A stretch of 64,000 bases of DNA from Planococcus wigleyi (GCF_014836985.1 NZ_JACSPU010000006.1:62001-126000), one strand, 5' to 3'; shown: positions 9,478 through 22,215, counted from the stretch's first letter. Numbers and translations: made by a program. The notes: generated from the letters alone by a model not told the origin.

Positions 9478-9506
9478 AGTTTACCAAAAATTGTGACCTG
9501 TGACAA
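9478..9506 (-). promoter_or_regulatory. Sigma-A promoter of the secG cluster
   Basis: TTGTCA, a 17-nt spacer and TAAACT on the minus strand lie about 40 nt upstream of secG. Confidence 0.55.
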
Positions 9507-9515
9507 TAGCAATAG

Positions 9516-9541
9516 AAAATAGAGGCAAATGCCTCTATTTT
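9516..9541 (-). terminator. Hairpin upstream of the secG promoter
   Basis: A perfect 11-bp stem (AAAATAGAGGC/GCCTCTATTTT) with a 4-nt loop. It can act as a terminator in either direction and would insulate the secG promoter from eno read-through. Confidence 0.55.
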
Positions 9542-9599
9542 CTTTAGCTAATGCATTTACTTTTCTAAAGTTCAAAAACTAGTAGCAGATTGGAAGAAA

Positions 9600-9875
9600 T
9601 CGCTTCAGGCGTACGCTTTCCGCAGGCGGTCCGTCAGGCTCCTCAGGCTTTCGCCTTGCGGAGTCTCATCTGGACACGCTATCCCGCAGGAGTCGCCGCC
9701 TTGCACTCTTTCTTCAAAGCATCAACTAACAACTCATAGTAAATTAAAAAAGAATCACAGTTACAAATAGGATATGTAGCAAATCAGCGGAGACTCCCGC
9801 GATAGCGAAGTGCCGAAATCCACTCGGGCATCCAGCCCGAGTTAGTTCGGCGCAAGCACGCAGGAAAGCGGAGCT
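9600..9875. repeat. Copy 1 of a dispersed GC-rich intergenic repeat
   Basis: The 490-nt gap between eno and secG holds no gene. It contains two blocks, both GC-richer than their surroundings. Block A is at about 9600-9715 (CCGCAGGCGG ... CCCGCAGGAGTCGCCGCC). Block B is at 9791-9875, whose centre GCCGAAATCCACTCGGGC pairs with GCCCGAG and TTCGGC further on. Both blocks recur in the same order and orientation at about 51340-51700. Block B is nearly identical in the two places. This is a non-coding repeat of unknown origin. Confidence 0.75.
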
Positions 9876-9911
9876 TATTTGCGAAATATCCACTGCAACC
9901 CATATGATTTA

Positions 9912-11228
<1,317 letters not shown>

Positions 11229-11244
11229 TTAAAACAGCTCCCTT

Positions 11245-14744
<3,500 letters not shown>

Positions 14745-14769
14745 GAAAATACCTCCTATTTGTATTCAA

Positions 14770-14803
14770 AAAAATAAGGGGCGGGGTAAGTCCCCGCCCC
14801 TTT
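14770..14803 (-). terminator. Terminator between gap and pgk
   Basis: A very stable 9-bp G+C stem (GGGGCGGGG/CCCCGCCCC) with a 5-nt loop is followed by TTATTTTTTTG on the minus strand. It would leave gap mRNA more abundant than the distal glycolytic genes. Confidence 0.85.
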
Positions 14804-14854
14804 TACCCTCTTTTATTATAGAGGTTCATTGGTAATTAAGCTATGATTTTGGGA

Positions 14855-15862
14855 TTACAAGCCCTTTTTGTACATGTGCAATGCAAGGTCGATACAACGT
14901 CCTGAGTAGCCGGATTCGTTATCGTACCAAGCAAGGACTTTGACCATGTTATCCCCGATGACCATAGTTGAAAGGCCATCAACAGTAGATGATGCAGTGT
15001 TGCCATTGTAGTCTCTAGAAACAAGTGGTAATTCGCTGTATTCCAGGAAACCTTTCAATTCGTTTTCAGATGCTTCTTTCAATGCATTGTTGACCTCTTC
15101 AACAGTTACATCTTTTTCAAGATGTGCAACCAAGTCGATCAATGAAACGTTTGGTGTCGGAACGCGGATTGCCATCCCATCAATTTTGCCTTCCAATTCA
15201 GGCAATACTTTAGCCACTGCAGTAGCTGCACCAGTAGTTGTTGGAATCATGGATTCAGCTGCTGCACGTGCACGGCGGAAATCTTTGTGTGGAGAATCCA
15301 ATAGGATCTGGTCATTTGTGTATGAATGGATTGTTGTCATCATTGCATGCTTGATGCCGAAACGATCGTTCAACACTTTTGACATTCCAGCAAGGCCGTT
15401 TGTTGTACAAGATGCGTTCGATACAACATCATGCTCTTCAGGGTTGTACGTTTCATGGTTAACACCCATAACAAGTGTCTTCATGCCGTTTTTGCCTGGT
15501 GCTGAAACAATAACTTTTTTCGCGCCGGCTTCGATGTGTTTTGAAGCAGAAGCTGTATCTGTGAAGAATCCAGTAGATTCAACAACGATATCTACGCCAA
15601 GCTCTCCCCATGGAAGGTTTGAAGGATCTTTTTCAGAGAATACGCGGATTGTTTTGCCGTTTACGACAATGTTATCGCCTTCTGCTGAAACTTCAGCATC
15701 CAATGTTCCGTGGATTGAATCATATTTTAGAAGGTGAGCCAGCATTTTTGCGTCAGTCAAGTCATTTACTGCGACAACTTCCACTTCTTCGTTTGCCATT
15801 GCCCCACGAAATACGATGCGTCCAATACGTCCAAATCCGTTAATTGCTAATTTTAAAGTCAT
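14855..15862 (-). CDS. gap: Glyceraldehyde-3-phosphate dehydrogenase (glycolytic)
   Basis: This 335-residue enzyme oxidises glyceraldehyde 3-phosphate to 1,3-bisphosphoglycerate. The Rossmann motif INGFGRIGR, the NAD-selecting Asp in VNDLTD (D34) and the catalytic C152 in SNASCTTN are present. The second cysteine of the usual SCTTNCLAP motif is Gly here (G156) and the Pro is Gly too. The linkage with cggR and the NAD-type Asp point to the glycolytic GapA role. The ATG is preceded by GGAGG and lies 3 nt after the cggR stop. Confidence 0.96.
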   Translation of the reverse strand: MTLKLAINGFGRIGRIVFRGAMANEEVEVVAVNDLTDAKMLAHLLKYDSIHGTLDAEVSAEGDNIVVNGKTIRVFSEKDPSNLPWGELGVDIVVESTGFFTDTASASKHIEAGAKKVIVSAPGKNGMKTLVMGVNHETYNPEEHDVVSNASCTTNGLAGMSKVLNDRFGIKHAMMTTIHSYTNDQILLDSPHKDFRRARAAAESMIPTTTGAATAVAKVLPELEGKIDGMAIRVPTPNVSLIDLVAHLEKDVTVEEVNNALKEASENELKGFLEYSELPLVSRDYNGNTASSTVDGLSTMVIGDNMVKVLAWYDNESGYSGRCIDLALHMYKKGL

Positions 15863-15865
15863 TTA

Positions 15866-16906
15866 CTATTCCTCCAATTTTTTAGTCAATTCAAGTATTT
15901 TTCGTGCTGCTCCTTCGTCAGTGATCAACACTGTCGGGGTCGGTGCATTGTTGAAATAAGATAAGATTGCCCTTGCCTTGGAACCTCCACCAGCAACTGC
16001 CAAAATTGTTGAAGCTTTTTGTACCTGCTCCAATTGAATCCCCGCTGTGCGGATCCGATAAACAATTTTTCCATCTTTATCGAAATAATAGCCAAAAGCC
16101 TCACTGACTGCTCCGCCAGACCGTATCTTTTCTACTTCTTCCAAAGAAGAGTGCCGGCGTACCGCCATCTCTTCCGCATTGCCTATGCCATGGACCACTA
16201 CATCCGTCTGATCATACAAGTCCATCATTTCCTTGATCACTGGCTCTTTCATCATCATTGCAAATGCTTCAGCGCTTAAGTGATCAGGCAAATAAAGAGT
16301 TTTGAACGAACCGCCTGTTTTTTCCGCAAAAGCGGCGGCAATGGTGTTTGCCTGATGAAGGACATCTTCTCCAAGCCCACCGCGGGCTGCAATAAATTGA
16401 AGCGTCCGATCCGGCTTGCCGATGGATAATTCTTTCGAGATGGCTGCCATCGTGCTGCCCCCGGTAACGGCTATTTTCTTACAGCGTCCGAATAATGCTT
16501 CCAAAAGCCGGGCAGCTTCTTTGCCAATATGGGATTTTACTGCTGGAATTTCATCACTGTCTTGTGGCAAAATCACCACTTTTGAAATTCCTAATATCGA
16601 CTGCAGCTGAATTTCCATATCAGTCAGCCCGGACAGTTCACGCACGAAAACTTTCAGCTCTTCCAGTACTTCCAATCCTTGCGAAGTAACCGTCATGCCC
16701 GCCGTTTTCATTTCAATCAACTGCTGATTGCGCAGCAGATCGGTTTCTTTCCTAATTTCACGCTCTGTAGCTCCGGCAACTTCACTTAACGTTCGCCTGC
16801 CGATCGGTTGTTCCAAATTGATGGTCTGTAAAATCTGGTACCGTTTTTTCAGGAGTTCGGACATTTCTGGCATCAGCTTTTGCTGAGCAGCAGATAAAGC
16901 ATCCAT
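15866..16906 (-). CDS. cggR: Central glycolytic genes regulator CggR
   Basis: A 346-residue SorC/DeoR-type repressor. An N-terminal helix-turn-helix (about 35-60, GRRTLSEVAGATEREIRKE) precedes a sugar-phosphate-binding domain with VTGGSTMAA (about 149-157) and GIGNAEE. In Bacillus it represses the gap operon and is released by fructose-1,6-bisphosphate. The direct-repeat operator just upstream of its own start fits that role. The gene is immediately followed by gap. Confidence 0.95.
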   Translation of the reverse strand: MDALSAAQQKLMPEMSELLKKRYQILQTINLEQPIGRRTLSEVAGATEREIRKETDLLRNQQLIEMKTAGMTVTSQGLEVLEELKVFVRELSGLTDMEIQLQSILGISKVVILPQDSDEIPAVKSHIGKEAARLLEALFGRCKKIAVTGGSTMAAISKELSIGKPDRTLQFIAARGGLGEDVLHQANTIAAAFAEKTGGSFKTLYLPDHLSAEAFAMMMKEPVIKEMMDLYDQTDVVVHGIGNAEEMAVRRHSSLEEVEKIRSGGAVSEAFGYYFDKDGKIVYRIRTAGIQLEQVQKASTILAVAGGGSKARAILSYFNNAPTPTVLITDEGAARKILELTKKLEE

Positions 16907-16926
16907 TTGTTCACTCCATTCCAGTT

Positions 16927-16963
16927 GGACGTTTTTTGTCCCATTGAATAATTTTGTGTCCCA
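16927..16963 (-). promoter_or_regulatory. CggR operator
   Basis: On the minus strand GGGAC-N6-TTAT-N5-GGGAC-N6-CGTC reproduces the spacing of the B. subtilis CggR site (CGGGAC-N6-TGTC-N4-CGGGAC-N6-TGTC). The half-sites in TGTC position are degenerate. It lies between the promoter -10 box and cggR, as in Bacillus. Confidence 0.8.
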
Positions 16964-16971
16964 CTAAATTC

Positions 16972-17000
16972 ATTCTACCGAATCTTTCTATCAATTGCAA
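16972..17000 (-). promoter_or_regulatory. Promoter of cggR-gap
   Basis: TTGCAA, a 17-nt spacer and TAGAAT on the minus strand lie immediately upstream of the CggR operator. Confidence 0.7.
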
Positions 17001-17013
17001 ACAAAAAGAAGCG

Positions 17014-17244
17014 TTAACTTTCTAACGCTTCCAATAAATCTACATAACCGATATTGCCGTACAGCAAAACCTTATTGTCTTTTTCCAAAACCGGAATCAT
17101 CAGCATGTATTTTTCATGCAATTCATCATCACTTTCGATATCGATTTCTTTGTACGACAATGGAAAGTCTTCATTTACCAATTGAATCATCAACTTAGCT
17201 TCATCACAAAGTGGACAATTGGCGCGCGTATACAGGGTAAACAT
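17014..17244 (-). CDS. Glutaredoxin-family small thiol protein
   Basis: This 76-residue protein has a thioredoxin-like N terminus (FTLYTRANCPLCDEAK) with a CPLC redox pair at about residues 10-13 and a cis-Pro region (MIPVLE). It resembles the DUF836/glutaredoxin-like group; partner proteins are unknown. The ATG at 17244 has AAGGA upstream; the longer frame to 17271 is not supported. It lies 39 nt after the TPM gene and just before the cggR promoter, and may be the last gene of the lemA-TPM transcript. Confidence 0.8.
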   Translation of the reverse strand: MFTLYTRANCPLCDEAKLMIQLVNEDFPLSYKEIDIESDDELHEKYMLMIPVLEKDNKVLLYGNIGYVDLLEALES

Positions 17245-17283
17245 TGGATTCCTTCTTTCTCTAAAAAGCATTAGCTTATACTT

Positions 17284-18051
17284 TTAGAAGCCTCGCCCGG
17301 CACCGCCGCCTCCAGACATGCCGCCTCCGCCTCCACGGAAACCACCGCCGCCGAAACCGCCGCCAAAGTTTCCTGGACCCATGTAAATTGTTCTGCGGCC
17401 CATACGCCTGCCACGGCCGCCGCCTTTGCCTCCGCCTCCTCCGGTAATAAGGATGAGAATAGCAGAAACAATCAGGATGGTCATGAATGGCGGAAGTCCT
17501 TCCTGCTGCTGTTGGGTAGCCGCTGCCTGCGGTTCTACAGGTTCACCATTCCATTGATATTCAGCGGCAACTTCCTGATACAGGACTTCATACAAATTGA
17601 TGACGCCTTCACTGTAATTGCCCTGGCTCAAATAAGGAATAGCGTATTCATCCAAAATCCGGCCGACTTTCCCATCCGGCAATGCGCCTTCCAGACCGTA
17701 ACCGATTTCCACATAAATTTCCCGGTCATTCGGTTCATCCAGTGACAGAACTACCAGAATTCCGTTGTTTTCTTCTTCCGAACCGACGCCATAATGGCGG
17801 AACGCCTGATTGGCGTAACTTTCAATCGGTTCACCTTCAAGCGTGGGAATTACCAGTACCATGATCTGGGCACTAGTCGCATCTTCCAGACCACGACCTA
17901 ATTGGCGCAGCTCCTCTTTTTGCTGTTCTGACAAAATACCGACTTCATCCTGAACGTAAATATCATTCGTCAATTCCGGAAAGTCAGCTGCAACACCTTG
18001 CCCGCTGACCATCAGCAGCAGGAAGCATAGGAGCGCTATTCTGCGTCTCAT
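17284..18051 (-). CDS. TPM-domain (YgcG-type) membrane protein with Gly-rich tail
   Basis: This 255-residue protein has a signal peptide (cleavage near AADF, about 22), a TPM domain (about 25-150, with VQDEVGILSEQQKEEL and GYGLEGALPDGKVGRILD), one membrane segment at about 190-206 and a C-terminal tail that is almost half glycine (about 207-255). TPM proteins occur next to LemA in many bacteria. A role at the cell surface, possibly in membrane protein repair or stress, is inferred; the reaction is unknown. The start overlaps the lemA stop by 4 nt (ATGA). Confidence 0.85.
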   Translation of the reverse strand: MRRRIALLCFLLLMVSGQGVAADFPELTNDIYVQDEVGILSEQQKEELRQLGRGLEDATSAQIMVLVIPTLEGEPIESYANQAFRHYGVGSEEENNGILVVLSLDEPNDREIYVEIGYGLEGALPDGKVGRILDEYAIPYLSQGNYSEGVINLYEVLYQEVAAEYQWNGEPVEPQAAATQQQQEGLPPFMTILIVSAILILITGGGGGKGGGRGRRMGRRTIYMGPGNFGGGFGGGGFRGGGGGMSGGGGAGRGF

Positions 18052-18632
18052 TGTTCATCCTCATCTGTTCCAAAATCGACTTCAGGTGCTTCGGATGCAT
18101 CCGGATCTGCTTCGAAGTATTCTTTTTCATCAAATCCGAAAATACCAGCAATCATGTTCCCCGGAAAACTTCTGGCTTTACGGTTAAATTCCGAAACGGT
18201 TGCATTATAATCTTGGCGGGCTACCGCGATGCGATTTTCCGTACCGGCCAGTTCATCCGACAGCTGCTGGAAATTTTCGCTGGAGCGGATCTCCGGGTAA
18301 TTTTCCACTACGACAAGCAAGCGGCTCAACGCCCCGCTCAATTCAGCATCTGCTTCCGCCTGTTCACTGACGCCTTCCGCACCGGCCAAGTTCGAACGGG
18401 CTTCCGTTACACTGTCGATGACATCCTGTTCTTGATCAGCGAAGCCTTTCACTGTTTCCACCAGGTTCGGGATCAGATCCAACCTGCGCTGCAGCTGGTT
18501 TTCAATTTGGGCGTAAGACTGGTTGACGTCCTCTTCAAGCTGGACAAATCCGTTGTAGCTTGGCACAAGAATGGCTGCCACAATGGCAATTAATGCAATT
18601 ACAATAATAATAGGAATCAACAATTTCCTCAA
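18048..18632 (-). CDS. lemA: LemA family protein
   Basis: This 194-residue protein has an N-terminal membrane anchor (about 5-25) followed by the helical LemA domain, with the hallmark QRRLDLIPNLVETVKG and the C-terminal FNRKARSFPGNMIAGIFGF. The function of LemA is not settled. Two non-ATG starts are possible. The TTG at 18632 has GAGGTGG at proper distance, while the GTG at 18641 is itself part of that site, so the TTG is preferred. It is translationally coupled to the TPM gene downstream. Confidence 0.85.
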   Translation of the reverse strand: MRKLLIPIIIVIALIAIVAAILVPSYNGFVQLEEDVNQSYAQIENQLQRRLDLIPNLVETVKGFADQEQDVIDSVTEARSNLAGAEGVSEQAEADAELSGALSRLLVVVENYPEIRSSENFQQLSDELAGTENRIAVARQDYNATVSEFNRKARSFPGNMIAGIFGFDEKEYFEADPDASEAPEVDFGTDEDEQ

Positions 18633-18669
18633 ATGCTCCACCTCTTTAACTAGTATGTATTAGTAATCA

Positions 18670-18696
18670 TTTCCCTTACCACACGACTTTTTAAAC
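18670..18696 (-). promoter_or_regulatory. Candidate stress-type promoter of lemA
   Basis: On the minus strand GTTTAA, 15 nt and GGGAAA resemble a sigma-B promoter. An overlapping GAAAC, 16 nt and GGTA resembles an ECF sigma-W type promoter. The two readings cannot be separated by eye. The 247-nt gap between lemA and the second TPM gene otherwise shows nothing. Confidence 0.35.
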
Positions 18697-18888
18697 GTTT
18701 CTTTTCGGAATAGGCCTGAAAAGAAGGAGTAGACAGATGCCAGCTGCGCCATTCCTTTAGAAGGCAATTTCTCTAAATTGAAAAATAAGACTCGCCCTCT
18801 AATCTATTCAGGCAGAATGAACTGGAAAATCCCTAGCATTTCAAATCATTTCATCTGGCCAACTTTCAACTTATCACATCACCATTAG

Positions 18889-19671
18889 TTAAAATTTCCG
18901 TTTTGCACCGCCGCCCCCACCAGAACCTCCTCCACCTCTGCGGGGTCTGCTGCCTCCAGAGCTTTTTCTGGCACTGCTGCTCCGTGAATGGCTTCTCAAC
19001 CCGCCACTTCTGGATTTTTTGCCATTGCCTCTTCCTGCACCATCTCCAAATAAGGCCACAACAATCCAAATGCCAATGACGATGGCTATAATAACACGAT
19101 GAAGCGGCCATTTTTCACGGGGCTCATAAGCAGGAACTTGGGATGCTCCAGTCTGGGGAGCTGCAGCTTCAGCATTTTGGCTATATTCTGCTGTCACTTC
19201 ATGATAAAGCGCTGTATAGGTATTCCTAATGCCTTGGTCGAATTGATCTTTCTTCAAATACGGCACGGCGTAATCATCCAATATCCGCCCCACCTTAGCA
19301 TCCGGCAAAACGCCTTCCAGACCGTAGCCCGTAGCGATATAGATTTCACGGTCGCCTGTCGAAACTACCATTAGAACACCGTTATTCTCATCTTCAGAAC
19401 CAATTTCGTAATGGCGAAGAGCTTCTAAAGCATAACTTTCAATAGCCTCTCCTTCCAGCGAAGGAATGGCCATCACAGCAATCTGGGCAGTCGTCGCATC
19501 TTCTAAGTTTTTACCTAAAAGGCGCAATTCTTCTTCAGCTTCATCGGATAGAACACCAGAAATGTCCTGTACATAAATATCCTTGGTTAGTTCGGGGAAA
19601 TCGATTGCGTTGACAGGAGCAGCCACCAGGAAGATCCCTAATGCACTCAAAAGGATAATTTTTTTCTTCAT
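18889..19671 (-). CDS. Second TPM-domain membrane protein with Ser/Arg/Gly-rich tail
   Basis: This 260-residue paralogue of the TPM protein at 17284-18051 has a signal peptide (to about VNA, 22), a TPM domain (VQDISGVLSDEAEEEL ... GYGLEGVLPDAKVGRILDDY), one membrane segment at about 195-212 and a basic Ser/Arg/Gly tail. Unlike the first copy it has no intact lemA upstream; only the last 30 codons of one remain, and they overlap the start by the same ATGA arrangement. The ATG at 19671 has only a weak ribosome binding site, as expected if translation was once coupled to lemA. Confidence 0.82.
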   Translation of the reverse strand: MKKKIILLSALGIFLVAAPVNAIDFPELTKDIYVQDISGVLSDEAEEELRLLGKNLEDATTAQIAVMAIPSLEGEAIESYALEALRHYEIGSEDENNGVLMVVSTGDREIYIATGYGLEGVLPDAKVGRILDDYAVPYLKKDQFDQGIRNTYTALYHEVTAEYSQNAEAAAPQTGASQVPAYEPREKWPLHRVIIAIVIGIWIVVALFGDGAGRGNGKKSRSGGLRSHSRSSSARKSSGGSRPRRGGGGSGGGGGAKRKF

Positions 19672-19760
19672 TTTTCATTATCCATTCCGAATTTGATGGC
19701 AAACACTTCAGAAACACCCGGATTTGCTTCAATATACTTTTCTCTATTCAAACCGAATCC
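19668..19760 (-). pseudogene. 3' remnant of a second lemA gene
   Basis: The minus strand reads GFGLNREKYIEANPG and goes on to end in FAIKFGMDNEK before TGA. This matches the C terminus of the intact LemA (FGFDEKEYFEADP ... VDFGTDEDE). In another frame just upstream, ISDFQSKRNFM resembles VSEFNRKARSFPG of LemA, so a frameshift followed by loss of the N-terminal part is likely. The stop overlaps the ATG of the second TPM gene exactly as in the intact lemA-TPM pair. Confidence 0.65.
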
Positions 19761-19839
19761 ACCTCTAATCCATAAAGTTACGCTTAGATTGGAAATCACT
19801 AATTTCTTCACCCAGCTTTCCTCTTTTCGATACTATGTA

Positions 19840-19879
19840 ATAATATTTCGTTATAATTATGCATGTAAACTTTTTACAT
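19840..19879 (-). promoter_or_regulatory. Promoter of the second TPM gene with palindromic -35 region
   Basis: On the minus strand TTTACA, an 18-nt spacer and TATTAT (19840-19869) form a sigma-A-like promoter. A perfect palindrome, ATGTAAA-CTT-TTTACAT at 19863-19879, covers the -35 box. This is a possible operator for an unidentified repressor. Confidence 0.45.
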
Positions 19880-19961
19880 ATCTTTCGTAGTATAGCTTAT
19901 TTAACCGCTTAACAGAAGATTCCATCCATAAGCGAATTTTTGCATCTTTGCATATGGCAAC

Positions 19962-20002
19962 AAAAAAAAGCCCGCATCGCCGATTAAACGGCAAAACGGA
20001 CT
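19962..20002 (-). terminator. Terminator of tRNA-Arg
   Basis: A two-part stem (AGTCCG/CGGGCT and TGCCG/CGGC) is followed by eight T residues on the minus strand. Confidence 0.75.
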
Positions 20003-20016
20003 TTCCTGTTTATTGA

Positions 20017-20088
20017 TGCCCTCGGAGGGAATCGAACCCCCATCTCAAGAACCGGAATCTTACGTGTGATCCATTACACTACGAGGGC
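20017..20088 (-). tRNA. tRNA-Arg (anticodon CCG)
   Basis: This 72-nt cloverleaf has acceptor arms GCCCTCG/CGAGGGC, D stem GTGT/ACAC, anticodon arm TAAGA-TTCCGGT-TCTTG with CCG at the anticodon, and T loop TTCGATT. CCA is not encoded. It reads CGG arginine codons and stands alone between the TPM gene and clpP. Confidence 0.95.
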
Positions 20089-20112
20089 GTATTCGCTATT
20101 AGCGACTTTTCT

Positions 20113-20141
20113 ATTATACAAAACCATTCCGACTTAATCAA
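20113..20141 (-). promoter_or_regulatory. Promoter of tRNA-Arg
   Basis: TTGATT, 17 nt, TATAAT on the minus strand, about 25 nt upstream of the tRNA 5' end. Confidence 0.65.
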
Positions 20142-20164
20142 GTCCATTTTTTTAATTCGTTAGA

Positions 20165-20195
20165 TTTGACCTTCATTGACCATCATGTGTATGAT
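20165..20195 (+). promoter_or_regulatory. CtsR operator overlapping the clpP promoter
   Basis: TTTGACC-TTC-ATTGACC (20165-20181) is a CtsR heptad repeat in reverse orientation (consensus RGTCAAA-NAN-RGTCAAA) with one mismatch. The first repeat overlaps a -35 box TTGACC, followed after 18 nt by TATGAT. CtsR would repress clpP until heat or protein stress. Confidence 0.8.
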
Positions 20196-20260
20196 AATAG
20201 TACAGCTGAGAGAACTTTCAGCATTGTTTGCACACCACTTAATCGAGGAGGAACTATTCT

Positions 20261-20872
20261 ATGAACTTAATTCCTACAGTAATCGAACAAACAAGCCGAG
20301 GCGAACGTGCTTATGATATTTATTCACGTTTGTTGAAAGACCGTGTTATTATGCTGGGCAGCGGAATTGATGATAATGTTGCGAATTCAATCGTCGCGCA
20401 GCTTCTGTTCCTTGAAGCGGAAGATCCGGACAAAGACATTTCCATTTACATCAACAGCCCAGGCGGCAGCATCACAGCCGGTATGGCAATTTACGATACA
20501 ATGCAGTTTATCCGTCCAGACGTACAGACAATTTGTATCGGTATGGCAGCTTCAATGGGCGCATTCCTATTGGCAGCTGGAACAAAAGGCAAACGCCTTG
20601 CATTGCCGAATGCCGAAGTCATGATTCACCAGCCTCTTGGTGGTGCTCAAGGCCAAGCGACTGAAATTGAAATTGCAGCGAAACGCATTCTTCATCTTCG
20701 CGAGAAATTGAACCAGATCTTGTCTGAACGCACAGGACAACCAATCGAAGTCATTTCCAAAGATACGGACCGCGATAACTTCATGACAGCAGAACGCGCG
20801 CTTGAATATGGCTTGATCGACCAAGTCATCACACGCAGCAAATTGCCTGAAAACCACAAAAAAGATATCTAA
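20261..20872 (+). CDS. clpP: ATP-dependent Clp protease proteolytic subunit
   Basis: This 203-residue serine peptidase forms the double-heptamer degradation chamber used with ClpC, ClpX or ClpE. The catalytic triad is complete: S98 (GMAASMG), H123 (MIHQPLGG) and D172 (TDRDNF). The ATG at 20261 is preceded by GAGGAGG. It is transcribed alone, against its neighbours, from a CtsR-controlled promoter. Confidence 0.98.
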   Translation: MNLIPTVIEQTSRGERAYDIYSRLLKDRVIMLGSGIDDNVANSIVAQLLFLEAEDPDKDISIYINSPGGSITAGMAIYDTMQFIRPDVQTICIGMAASMGAFLLAAGTKGKRLALPNAEVMIHQPLGGAQGQATEIEIAAKRILHLREKLNQILSERTGQPIEVISKDTDRDNFMTAERALEYGLIDQVITRSKLPENHKKDI

Positions 20873-20876
20873 AATA

Positions 20877-20908
20877 AAAACCTCACAGCCCAATGGCTGT
20901 GAGGTTTT
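20877..20908. terminator. Bidirectional terminator between clpP and crh
   Basis: The 10-bp stem CCTCACAGCC/GGCTGTGAGG with a 4-nt loop has an A run on the left and a T run on the right, so it serves both convergent genes. Confidence 0.9.
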
Positions 20909-20930
20909 TATTTGCTCTAATCAGAGGTGA

Positions 20931-21188
20931 TTAAGCTTCCTGCTCGATAATTCCAGAAAGCGACTGAACCGCTTTCTCCTCGTCCAAGCCGTCTGCTGAA
21001 ATCGTGATGAGTGTGCCTTTGCTGATAGCTAAGCTCATGATTCCCATGATGCTTTTAGCGTTTACTTTTTTATTGTCTTTTTCCAAGTAGATATCCGCTG
21101 TGTATCTGTTCGCTTCTTGAACAAATAAAGCAGCCTGTCTTGCTTGAAGACCTGATTTCAATAATACTTTCACCTGTTTTTCAACCAT
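20931..21188 (-). CDS. crh: Catabolite repression HPr-like protein Crh
   Basis: An 85-residue HPr-fold protein. The phosphotransfer His15 of HPr is replaced by Q15 (GLQARQAA), while the regulatory S46 (NAKSIMGIMSLA) is kept. That combination defines Crh, which is phosphorylated by HprK at Ser46 and assists CcpA. Residue 18 is Gln where Bacillus Crh has Pro. It follows whiA by 53 nt, giving the order yvcI-rapZ-yvcK-whiA-crh as in Bacillus. Confidence 0.93.
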   Translation of the reverse strand: MVEKQVKVLLKSGLQARQAALFVQEANRYTADIYLEKDNKKVNAKSIMGIMSLAISKGTLITISADGLDEEKAVQSLSGIIEQEA

Positions 21189-21241
21189 ACTTATCCTCCT
21201 CTAAAACTTCACTCTCTTATATATGAAAGAACAGCCGGCAT

Positions 21242-22192
21242 TTAGCGGCCGATCATTTCTCCATTTCTCAACGATGCAGCGATTTCATCGATTTTCCGCA
21301 GCCGGTGATTGACACCTGACTTACTGACTGTTCCACCAGACACCATTTCACCCAACTCTTTCAAGGTGACGTCTTGATACTCTACCCGAAGTCGGGCAAT
21401 TTCACGCAATCGTTCAGGCAATTGATCGATTCCAATTGCTTCATCGATAAAACGGATGTTCTCCACTTGACGCAATGCGGCGTCGATGGTTTTGTTCAAG
21501 TTTGCCGTTTCGCAATTTACTAAACGGTTCACGCTGTTGCGCATGTCCCGAATGATTCGGACATCTTCAAATTTCAACAAAGCCGAATGTGCTCCAGTGA
21601 TGCTCAGAAAGTCCGATATTTTCTCCGCTTCTTTCAAGTACGTCACAAACCCTTTTTTCCGTTCGATCATTTTGCTGTTCAAATGGAATTCGTTCATTAG
21701 ATCAACCAAAGAATCTGCATGGTCTTTATAAAGAGAGTAGATTTCCAAATGGTAGGAGGATGTTTCAGGATTGTTGACAGATCCGCCAGCCAAGAAGGCC
21801 CCCCGCAAGTAAGAGCGTTTGCAGCAGTTTTTTTCAATCAATGTTTTAACGATTTGGTGCTGGAATTGAAACCCTTCTGTCAATATCTCCAGGTCTTCCA
21901 GGATATGCTTGGCACCTTCCCGAATTCTGCAAATATAGATATTGTTCTTTTTTAAACGCATCTTTTTTCTGACGAGCAATTCGACAGGATACGGCTTGTA
22001 GAAACGTTTCAATAAGGTATAGATACGGCGGGCAATTGCCGCATTTTCAGTCTGGATATCCAGGCTTAATTGCCGATTGGAAAACGACAATGTGCCGTTC
22101 ATCCGGATCATAGCGGAAAGTTCTGCCTTTCCACAACAATCATCCACTTCTATCTGTGTCATTTCTTTTTTTGTTTCCGATGCAAAAGACAA
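21242..22192 (-). CDS. whiA: DNA-binding protein WhiA
   Basis: This 316-residue protein has the LAGLIDADG-like N-terminal region (with [19 protein letters not shown]-type segment at about 130-147) and a C-terminal helix-turn-helix (about 275-300, [20 protein letters not shown]). In Bacillus WhiA binds the nucleoid and affects cell division and chromosome segregation. The start codon is TTG at 22192 with AAAGGGGG 8 nt upstream. It lies 23 nt after yvcK. Confidence 0.95.
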   Translation of the reverse strand: MSFASETKKEMTQIEVDDCCGKAELSAMIRMNGTLSFSNRQLSLDIQTENAAIARRIYTLLKRFYKPYPVELLVRKKMRLKKNNIYICRIREGAKHILEDLEILTEGFQFQHQIVKTLIEKNCCKRSYLRGAFLAGGSVNNPETSSYHLEIYSLYKDHADSLVDLMNEFHLNSKMIERKKGFVTYLKEAEKISDFLSITGAHSALLKFEDVRIIRDMRNSVNRLVNCETANLNKTIDAALRQVENIRFIDEAIGIDQLPERLREIARLRVEYQDVTLKELGEMVSGGTVSKSGVNHRLRKIDEIAASLRNGEMIGR

Positions 22193-22215
22193 AATTCGTT
22201 CCCCCTTTCAAAGCA

